Below, in pieces: positions 1 through 6,094 of a stretch of 64,000 nucleotides of DNA. The stretch lies in contig NZ_FNUJ01000001.1 in the NCBI RefSeq assembly GCF_900107925.1, positions 682,001 to 746,000 of the forward strand, given 5' to 3'. The stretch is from Amycolatopsis pretoriensis. GTDB lineage: Bacteria; Actinomycetota; Actinomycetes; Mycobacteriales; Pseudonocardiaceae. A program made the translations under genes and the position numbers. The notes below the pieces were generated by a model. The model was given only the letters and a program-made list of their open reading frames with translations. It made no database searches and was not told where the DNA came from. The first letter of the stretch is position 1. Each line of letters begins with the position of its first letter.

Positions 1-578
1 ACGGCTTCGTCGATGCCGTGGGTGATGAAGACGATCGTCTTGCCGGTGCGGCGCCAGATCCGCAGCAGCTCGTCCTGCAGCTGTTCGCGGGTCTGCGCGT
101 CGAGGGCGGCGAACGGCTCGTCCATCAGCAGCACGGCGGGGTCGTAGGCGAGGCTGCGGGCGATCGCGACCCGCTGCTTCATCCCGCCGGACAGCTCGTG
201 CGGGTAGCGGTCCTCGAACCCGGAAAGCCCGACCAGGGAAAGGTATTCGAGGGACCGCTCGGCCCGCTCCCGCTTGCCGAGCGGGCCGCCTTCGAGGCCG
301 AACTCGACGTTGGCGCGGGCGGTGCGCCACGGGAACAGCGCGTACTGCTGGAAGACGACCCCGCGGTCGAGCCCGGGGCCGCGCACCGGTTCGCCGTCGA
401 TGACGACTTCACCGGACGTCGGGGTGGTGAGCCCGCCGAGCAGGTCGAGCAGCGTCGACTTTCCCGACCCGCTCGGCCCGACGAGGGAGAGGAAGGTGCC
501 GTCGGCGACGTCGAGGGAGACCTCGTCGAGGGCGGTGAGCGCGCCGAAGGTCTTGGTGACCGACCGGATGCTGATCAC
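1..578 (-). CDS. ABC transporter ATP-binding protein, nitrate/sulfonate/taurine type (3' truncated by window)
   Basis: ATPase subunit of a SsuB/TauB-type importer that energises uptake of sulfonates, nitrate or a similar small anion. The visible 192 residues carry Walker A GPSGSGKST (about 34-42), a Q-loop in VVFQQYALFP, signature LSGGMKQR (about 129-136), Walker B AVLLMDEP (about 148-155) with the D-loop, and the H-loop histidine in FITHG. The GTG start at 578 overlaps the TGA of the upstream binding-protein gene (GTGA), which indicates translational coupling. The C-terminus and probably a permease gene lie outside the window. The family assignment is firm; the substrate is not determinable. 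Confidence 0.93.
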   Translation of the reverse strand, partial: MISIRSVTKTFGALTALDEVSLDVADGTFLSLVGPSGSGKSTLLDLLGGLTTPTSGEVVIDGEPVRGPGLDRGVVFQQYALFPWRTARANVEFGLEGGPLGKRERAERSLEYLSLVGLSGFEDRYPHELSGGMKQRVAIARSLAYDPAVLLMDEPFAALDAQTREQLQDELLRIWRRTGKTIVFITHGIDEA

Positions 579-1594
579 TTCGTCACCGCCGGGGCGCCGT
601 CGCGGTAGGGGTTGAACTCGTTGGTGTAGAGCTTCGAGGTGTCGATCCGGTCACCCTTGATGTAGCCCTGCTGCTTGAGCCACGGCTCCCAGAGCGTGTA
701 GTCCTGGTCGGCGATCAGGCCGCCGTGGGTGATGCCGACGCTCTTCCAGTACTTGAGCGTGCCGGTGTTCTCATTGCGCCCGCGGGCTTGGATGATCCGG
801 GTGAAGCGGGCGATCACCTGTTCGCGCGGGGTGGTGCGCTCCCACTCGATCGCCTTCGCCACGGCGGCGACGAAGATCTTCGTGGTTTCCGGGTACTTCT
901 TGATGAAGTCGGTGCGCAGCACGTACGGGCCGCCGTTGTACGGGCCGAACGCACCGACATCGCTGAAGATCGGCCGGACGCCGCCGGTGGCGAGCGCGTG
1001 GTCCTGGAGGATCCCCTGCAGGGCGACGACGTCGAGCTGGCCGTTGCGCAGCGCCTGCTCGGCGTTGACCGGCGGGATGACGACCAGCTGGACCTGCTTG
1101 ATCTCGTCGTCGGACAGGCCCTGGTTCTTCAGCCACGTGTCGAGCGCGGCTTCGAGGTTCGCGCCGGCGGTGTTGACGCCGACCTTCTTGCCGATCAGGT
1201 CGCGGGCGGTCCGGATCGGACTGTCCTCTTCGGTGTAGTAGCCGATGAACGCCTTGTCGTCGGAACCGTAGTAGTTGACGACCGCCTTGACGGGCGCGCC
1301 CGCTTCGACCAGCTTGACGACCGCGCCGGTGAAGGCGCCGCCGAAGTCGGTCTGGTCGGTGGCCGCGGACTGGATGTCCTGCGGGCCGCTGATCGTGTTG
1401 CCGACCCACTTCAGCTTGACCGGGCCGAAGTAGCCCAGATCCTCGGCGAGTTCGGGCAGGGTCACGGAGTTGGCGCTCCCTTGGTAGCGCAGCTCGAGCT
1501 TCTCCGGCTGCCCGGGGGGCCCGGTCGCCGTCGCCGACGCGCAGCCGGCCAGCAGCGCGGCGGCGAAGGCGAGCAGGGGCAAGGTTTTCTTCAC
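575..1594 (-). CDS. ABC transporter substrate-binding lipoprotein (SsuA/NMT1-like)
   Basis: Extracytoplasmic solute-binding protein of the same importer, 339 residues. It has a lysine-rich signal peptide and a lipobox LLAGC with the lipidated cysteine at about residue 18. The mature part has the NMT1/SsuA pattern of nitrate, sulfonate and taurine binding proteins, including the segment DQTDFGGAF and a typical hinge region. The gene ends in a GTGA overlap with the ATPase and follows the ROK gene by 66 bp on the same strand, so the three may be cotranscribed. The ligand could be an aliphatic sulfonate, but nothing in the sequence fixes it. Confidence 0.9.
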   Translation of the reverse strand: MKKTLPLLAFAAALLAGCASATATGPPGQPEKLELRYQGSANSVTLPELAEDLGYFGPVKLKWVGNTISGPQDIQSAATDQTDFGGAFTGAVVKLVEAGAPVKAVVNYYGSDDKAFIGYYTEEDSPIRTARDLIGKKVGVNTAGANLEAALDTWLKNQGLSDDEIKQVQLVVIPPVNAEQALRNGQLDVVALQGILQDHALATGGVRPIFSDVGAFGPYNGGPYVLRTDFIKKYPETTKIFVAAVAKAIEWERTTPREQVIARFTRIIQARGRNENTGTLKYWKSVGITHGGLIADQDYTLWEPWLKQQGYIKGDRIDTSKLYTNEFNPYRDGAPAVTK

Positions 1595-1660
1595 GGTGGT
1601 GTCGTCCGTTCCGGGAGTCGGCGGGGATACCGCAATTGTTCGCGGCCGTCGGGCGGACGG

Positions 1661-2842
1661 TCAATTTTGCGAGTTCGTGAAATAACTCGGGTCTTCGTAG
1701 AGGAGGTCGAGCAGGACCGCGCCGCCGGCGGTGGCCAGCTCCGTGCCCGGGAAGCTCGTTCCCACAACGGTTTCCGCGCTGTCAAGGCGGCGGGAGCGCG
1801 CGCCGACCTCGTCCCGGATGGCGGGAAGGCAGCTCGGCACGACCGCGATGCTCCGGTCGACCACCACGAGCACGGCCGGGTTGAGCACGTCGAGCAGCAG
1901 TGCGGCCGCCTGGCCGATGAGCCGCGCGCGGTCGTGGAACATCCGCACCGCCTCGGAATCGCCGTGCGCGGCGAGCGCGAGCAATTCCGGAAAGGGCAGG
2001 CCCGCTTTGCGCGCGAGCGTCGCTTCCGAGACGGTGGCTTCGAGACAGCCGGTGCGCCCGCAGCGGCACGGCTCGGCGCTGTCGTCGACCGGCAGGTGCG
2101 CGACCGCGCCCGCGGCCGAGCGCGGTCCGTGGTGCACGGTGGCGCCGGTGGCGAACGCGGAGTCGACGACGTTGCCGGTGAACAGCTGCACGACACTGTC
2201 CCGCGCGCGCGGGTGCCCGAAGAGCCGCTCGGCGTGCACGAGCGACCGCGCGTGCCCGTCGACCGCGACGGTGAGCCCGGTCGACGCAGTGAGCAGGTCG
2301 CGCACCGGGACGTCCCGCCAGCCCAGCAGCGGGTGGTCGACCACCGTGCCGGAGGCCCGGTCGACCCAGCCGCCGGTGGCGACGCCGAGCCCGAGCGGCT
2401 CGCGGTCCGGGGCGTGCCCGAGCAGCAGGTCGTCGAGGATCTCGGCGGCACGCGCGAGCAGGTCTTCGGCGGCCAGGCCGTCGTGCGGTTCTTCGTGCTG
2501 CACCAGGACATTGCCGCGCAGGTCGAGCAGCGCGACGGTCGCGTGGTGCACGGCGACGTGCAGCGCGCCGGCGACGTGCCGCCCGGTGTCGAGGTCGACC
2601 GGCACGTGCGGCCGCCCGACGCCGCGCTTCCCGGTTTCCGGGAGTTCCCGCAGCAGCCCGCGCCGGAGCAGCTCGGCGGTGTGCCCGGTGACGGCCGCGG
2701 CGGAGAGCCCGGTCCGCCGCGCGATGGTGCTGCGGGCGATCGGCCCTTCGTCGAGGACGGCCCGCAGGACGGAGCTCGCGGCGGCACTGCGCCGGGCGCC
2801 GCGTCCATCCGTCCTCTGTGGACCGTCGGCCACCGCCGTCAT
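1661..2842 (-). CDS. ROK-family transcriptional regulator
   Basis: NagC/XylR-type repressor of 393 residues. Residues about 20-75 form a MarR-like winged helix ([20 protein letters not shown]). The remainder is an actin-like ROK sugar-binding fold with the zinc motif CxCGxxGCLE (Cys259, Cys261, Cys266). The kinase-type active-site Asn-Asp is replaced by VDGHA near residue 195, so it is more likely a sensor than a sugar kinase. I chose the ATG at 2842 because it directly precedes the winged helix; reading further upstream gives only low-complexity proline and arginine sequence. It lies just upstream of the importer genes on the same strand and may control them. Confidence 0.88.
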   Translation of the reverse strand: MTAVADGPQRTDGRGARRSAAASSVLRAVLDEGPIARSTIARRTGLSAAAVTGHTAELLRRGLLRELPETGKRGVGRPHVPVDLDTGRHVAGALHVAVHHATVALLDLRGNVLVQHEEPHDGLAAEDLLARAAEILDDLLLGHAPDREPLGLGVATGGWVDRASGTVVDHPLLGWRDVPVRDLLTASTGLTVAVDGHARSLVHAERLFGHPRARDSVVQLFTGNVVDSAFATGATVHHGPRSAAGAVAHLPVDDSAEPCRCGRTGCLEATVSEATLARKAGLPFPELLALAAHGDSEAVRMFHDRARLIGQAAALLLDVLNPAVLVVVDRSIAVVPSCLPAIRDEVGARSRRLDSAETVVGTSFPGTELATAGGAVLLDLLYEDPSYFTNSQN

Positions 2843-3063
2843 GGCCCGATGGTGGCAGACGCGGCGGCGCGAGCCCAGCGTGCTCAGCATGCGGGCACCG
2901 CCTCCGGCGGCTGCCGCCGTGGCGCGCTTCGGGTGGGTGCTTGACGGCGGTGGTGGGGGTTGCGGCCGGGTCGGTGGGTGGGTAAGGCGCGGCGAGACGA
3001 GGAGTGGACGCCCGGCGCGACTGGCGGCGGGCGCGGGAGCCCAGCGCGTCCAGGATGTGGGGC

Positions 3064-3098
3064 TTGACGCATACCCATATGGGCATATGATTGCTCCC
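3064..3098 (+). promoter_or_regulatory. Promoter with embedded palindrome for the leaderless arsR-type gene
   Basis: TTGACG (3064-3069) and TATGAT (3086-3091) are separated by 16 bp. The spacer holds the imperfect 16-bp dyad ATACCCATATGGGCAT (3071-3086), whose central ten bases are a perfect palindrome. The expected transcription start falls at or next to the GTG at 3099, so the message would be leaderless. An ArsR dimer bound here would block polymerase, which suggests autoregulation (inference). Confidence 0.6.
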
Positions 3099-3434
3099 GT
3101 GGCACGAGCAGCGACGACCGCCGACACCTTCAACGCCGTCGCCGAACCCCGGCGGCGCCAGATCCTCGACGTCCTGATGGCGGGCGAGCGGTCCGTCGGC
3201 GACCTCGTCGACGTGCTCGGCCTCGCTCAACCGCAGGTGTCCAAGCACCTGCGCGTCCTGCGGGAGGTGGGTGCGGTGGACGTGCGCGGCGACGGCCGGC
3301 AGCGGCTCTACCGGCTCAACGGCCCGGCGCTGAAACCCATCCACGACTGGGTCAAGCGCTACGAGCGGACGTGGGCCGAGCGGTTCGACCTGATGGACGA
3401 AGTCCTCGAAGAACTCAAGGAACAGGAGAAGTGA
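3099..3434 (+). CDS. ArsR-family winged-helix regulator
   Basis: Small DNA-binding repressor of 111 residues. The winged helix (AEPRRRQILDVL ... QPQVSKHLRVLREVGAV) is typical of ArsR regulators paired with SRPBCC proteins. No metal-binding cysteine motif is visible, so a metal sensor is unlikely. The GTG at 3099 is preferred over the in-frame ATG at 3087: there is no ribosome binding site, and a good -10 box ends 7 bp before the GTG, the arrangement of leaderless actinobacterial messages. The next gene starts 1 bp after the stop, so the two form an operon. Confidence 0.9.
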   Translation: MARAATTADTFNAVAEPRRRQILDVLMAGERSVGDLVDVLGLAQPQVSKHLRVLREVGAVDVRGDGRQRLYRLNGPALKPIHDWVKRYERTWAERFDLMDEVLEELKEQEK

Positions 3435-3435
3435 C

Positions 3436-3915
3436 GTGGAGATCACCACCCCCGCCGAGGACCAGATCCTCATCACGCGCGAGTTCGACGCGCCGAAGCA
3501 CCTCGTCTACCGCGTCTGGACCACCCCGGAGCTGGTGCGGCGCTGGTGGAGCGGCCACCGCGGGACCACCACCGAAGTCGAGCTGGACCTGCGGCCCGGC
3601 GGTCGCTGGCGGTACGTGATCAAGACGAACGACGGCGCCGAGGTCGGCTTCCACGGCGAGTACCGCGAGATCGTGCCGGACGAGCGGATCGTCTACACCG
3701 AGGTGTTCGAGCTGCCCGGCGTGGACCTCGACTCCGTGGACGGCCCGCTCAACACCGCCACCTTCACCGCCCTGGACGGCGACCGGACGCGGCTCGAGCT
3801 GCTGACCGTGACCGGCAGCCGGGAGCTGCGCGACACGATCCTGCAGTCCGGCATGGAGGTCGGCGTCCGGGAGCAGATGGTGATCATCCAGGAGCTGGCG
3901 GACTCCCTGCGCTAG
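3436..3915 (+). CDS. SRPBCC / AHSA1-like domain protein
   Basis: A 159-residue START/AHSA1 fold protein. These single-domain proteins form a hydrophobic ligand pocket. The opening EDQILITREFDAPKHLVYRVWT and the GGRWRYV segment are diagnostic of the family. It immediately follows the ArsR gene, a very common pairing in actinobacteria in which the regulator controls the SRPBCC gene. Its ligand and reaction are unknown. The last 32 bp overlap the end of the convergent WYL regulator gene. Confidence 0.9.
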   Translation: MEITTPAEDQILITREFDAPKHLVYRVWTTPELVRRWWSGHRGTTTEVELDLRPGGRWRYVIKTNDGAEVGFHGEYREIVPDERIVYTEVFELPGVDLDSVDGPLNTATFTALDGDRTRLELLTVTGSRELRDTILQSGMEVGVREQMVIIQELADSLR

Positions 3916-4852
3916 CCGCGCGCAGGAACCGTTCGCCCGTCTTCGCCAGCTCGGCGGCCAGGTCCGGCGCGTCGAGCACCTCGAAGTCGACCTCGAGCAA
4001 CCCGAGGTACAGCCCGAGCATCTGGGCGTTGTCGGAGCCCACTTCCGCGACGCAGCGGTCCGGCGTCTCGGGAGTCACGTCGACCGCGATCGGCAGCCGG
4101 GCCCGCACGTAGGCCTCGGAAGCGTGCAGACGCACCTTCGCGTGGAACCGCCACGTCGCCGCCCCGACGCTGCGCTGGACGAACTGCGCGACGTCCCCCT
4201 CCGGCGCCTCGCGCGGGGTGAAGCGCGGCCCGTTCGGCACCTTCGGCGTCATCCGGTCGACGCGGAACGTGCGCCAGTCGTCCCGCGCGGTGTCCCACGC
4301 GACGAGGTACCAGCGCCGGCCCCAGCTGACCAGCCGGTGCGGCTCGACGTCGCGGCGGCTCGGCGCGCGGGTGTGGCTCGTGTAGTCGAACCGGAGCCGC
4401 TCGGCCGCCCGGATCGCCGCCGCGATCGCCGTCAGCACGTCGGCGTCGACCGCCGGGCCGCCGCCCGGCACCGCGACCGTCGCGGCCTGCAGTGCGTGCA
4501 CCCGGTGCCGCAGCCGGGAGGGGAGCACCTGCTCCAGCTTCGCCAGCGCCCGCACCGACGTCTCGGCGATCCCGGCGACACCGGTGGCCGTCCGCAGTCC
4601 GACCGCGACGGCCACCGCTTCGTCGTCGTCCAGCAGCAGCGGCGGCAGCTGCGCACCCGCGCCCAGCCGGTAGCCGCCCTGGACGCCGGGGAAGGCCTCG
4701 ACCGGGTAGCCGAGGTCGCGCAGCTTCCCGACGTCGGTGCGGACGGTGCGCGCGGTGACCCCCAGCCGTTCGGCGAGATCGGCGCCGGTCCAGTCGCGTC
4801 GGGTCTCGAGCAGCGACAGCAGCCGCAGCAGGCGGGCGGAGGTCTGCAACAT
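3884..4852 (-). CDS. WYL-domain transcriptional regulator (YafY/PafC-like)
   Basis: A 322-residue regulator with an N-terminal HTH_11-type winged helix (residues about 5-55, LAERLGVTARTVRTDVGKLRDLGYPVEAF) and a WYL domain around residues 140-230 containing RRWYLVAWD. WYL domains bind nucleic acid or small ligands. I placed the start at the ATG at 4852, directly before the helix-turn-helix. It is divergent from the epoxide hydrolase gene, and a strong dyad sits midway between the two start codons, so it probably controls both itself and the hydrolase (inference). Its 3' end overlaps the SRPBCC gene tail to tail. Confidence 0.9.
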   Translation of the reverse strand: MLQTSARLLRLLSLLETRRDWTGADLAERLGVTARTVRTDVGKLRDLGYPVEAFPGVQGGYRLGAGAQLPPLLLDDDEAVAVAVGLRTATGVAGIAETSVRALAKLEQVLPSRLRHRVHALQAATVAVPGGGPAVDADVLTAIAAAIRAAERLRFDYTSHTRAPSRRDVEPHRLVSWGRRWYLVAWDTARDDWRTFRVDRMTPKVPNGPRFTPREAPEGDVAQFVQRSVGAATWRFHAKVRLHASEAYVRARLPIAVDVTPETPDRCVAEVGSDNAQMLGLYLGLLEVDFEVLDAPDLAAELAKTGERFLRAASAGSPPAPG

Positions 4853-4873
4853 TTTCCGAGGATCGCACGAATC

Positions 4874-4892
4874 GCGGAAGAAAGTCTTCCGC
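4874..4892. promoter_or_regulatory. Inverted repeat between divergent WYL and epoxide hydrolase genes
   Basis: Perfect 8-3-8 dyad, GCGGAAGA-AAG-TCTTCCGC. Its centre at 4883 is 31 bp from the WYL start and 32 bp from the hydrolase start, the placement expected of an operator serving both genes. Binding by the WYL protein is inferred. Confidence 0.5.
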
Positions 4893-4914
4893 AATGGTTT
4901 CTACCGTACCGCTC

Positions 4915-6036
4915 ATGACGAACCCCTTCCGCATCGAGATCCCGCAGACCGAGCTCGACGACCTGCACCGCCGCCTCGCCGGGGCCCGGTTCGCCGACCC
5001 CGTCCCCGGCGACGAGCCGGACTGGTCGCGCGGCATGCCCACCGCCGCCGTGCGCGAGCTGGCCGAGTACTGGCGCGACGGCTTCGACTGGCGCGCGCAG
5101 GAGGCGGCGCTCAACGCGTTCCCGCAGTTCACGACCGTGATCGACGGCCAGACCATCCACTACCTGCACGTCCGGTCGCCGCGAGCCGACGCGGTGCCGC
5201 TGCTGCTCACCCACGGCTACCCCAGCTCCTTCGCCGAGTTCCTCGACGTCATCGGGCCGCTGACCGAGCCGGGCGCGGACGCGTTCCACGTCGTCGTCCC
5301 GTCGGTGCCCGGCTTCGGGTTCTCGACGCCGCTGAGCGGCCCGGGCTGGGAGCTCGCCCGGACGACGGACGCGTTCGCCGAGCTGATGACGCGCCTCGGC
5401 TACGACCGCTTCGCCGCGCAGGGCGGCGACATCGGCGCCGGCGTCACCGGGCGGCTCGCCGCGGTGTATCCCGGCCGCGTGATCGGCACCCACGTCACCA
5501 GCGACCGCGGCACGATCGCGCTCGCGGGCGAGCAGCTGCCGTTGCCGGAGAACCTGTCCGACGCCGAACAGTCCGAACTGGACGCGGCCCGGGCGGCCTG
5601 GGTCGCCGGCCGCGGCTACCTCGACCTGCAGTCCCACAAGCCCGAGACGATCGCGGCCGCGCTCACCGACTCCCCGGTCGGGCAGCTGGCCTGGATCGCG
5701 GAGAAGTTCGAGGCGTGGACCGGCGCGACCGGCGTCGATCGCGACCGGCTGCTGACGAACGTGAGCATCTACTGGTTCACCCGCAGCGGCGCGTCCGCGG
5801 CCCGGTTCCTGTACGAGGCCGCCCACTCGGCGCACGGGTGGCTGGCGCCGTCGGACGTCCCGGCGGGCTGGGCGGTGTTCGACAGCTCACCGGTCGTCCG
5901 GCGGATCATGGACCCCGACGAGAAGATCGCGCACTGGTCGGACTTCGCCGAGGGCGGCCACTTCGCGGCGATGGAGGAGCCGGAGCTGCTGGTCGAGGAC
6001 ATCCGCACGTTCTTCCGCGGCTGTCGTGAGTGGTGA
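4915..6036 (+). CDS. EHN-type epoxide hydrolase (alpha/beta hydrolase), paralogue 1
   Basis: Soluble epoxide hydrolase of 373 residues. The N-terminal EHN region (FRIEIPQTELDDLHRRLAG) is followed by the alpha/beta-hydrolase core with the oxyanion motif HGYP, the nucleophile region QGGDIGAG and the catalytic-histidine region EGGHFAAME. It would open epoxides to vicinal diols in the cytoplasm. The ATG at 4915 begins directly at the EHN motif. The last three sense codons (Arg-Glu-Trp) and the TGA lie inside the left arm of a large hairpin, so the terminator is built into the coding end. A second member of the family lies at 34377-35507. Confidence 0.93.
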   Translation: MTNPFRIEIPQTELDDLHRRLAGARFADPVPGDEPDWSRGMPTAAVRELAEYWRDGFDWRAQEAALNAFPQFTTVIDGQTIHYLHVRSPRADAVPLLLTHGYPSSFAEFLDVIGPLTEPGADAFHVVVPSVPGFGFSTPLSGPGWELARTTDAFAELMTRLGYDRFAAQGGDIGAGVTGRLAAVYPGRVIGTHVTSDRGTIALAGEQLPLPENLSDAEQSELDAARAAWVAGRGYLDLQSHKPETIAAALTDSPVGQLAWIAEKFEAWTGATGVDRDRLLTNVSIYWFTRSGASAARFLYEAAHSAHGWLAPSDVPAGWAVFDSSPVVRRIMDPDEKIAHWSDFAEGGHFAAMEEPELLVEDIRTFFRGCREW

Positions 6037-6068
6037 TTCGGGTTAGAACCCGAATTCCCACTCACGAC
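6023..6068. terminator. Bipartite hairpin, GTCGTGAGTG repeat family, copy 1
   Basis: Arms GTCGTGAGTGG and CCACTCACGAC (11 bp, perfect) flank a second stem ATTCGGGTT/AACCCGAAT, with two mismatched positions between them and AG at the tip. The hydrolase stop codon lies in the left arm. A second copy with the same outer arms and the same central GGTTAGAAC occurs at 40096-40143. It is probably a factor-independent terminator and belongs to a dispersed repeat family. Confidence 0.75.
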
Positions 6069-6094
6069 CGGGGGCGGTGGGCCAGAATCAGCGC

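Noticed and set aside
725..2944. Very long plus-strand open frame (over 700 codons) opposite the ABC and ROK genes
   Set aside because: Arginine, glycine, valine and aspartate-rich translation without domains. It is the antisense shadow of high-GC genes on the minus strand that have clear motifs.
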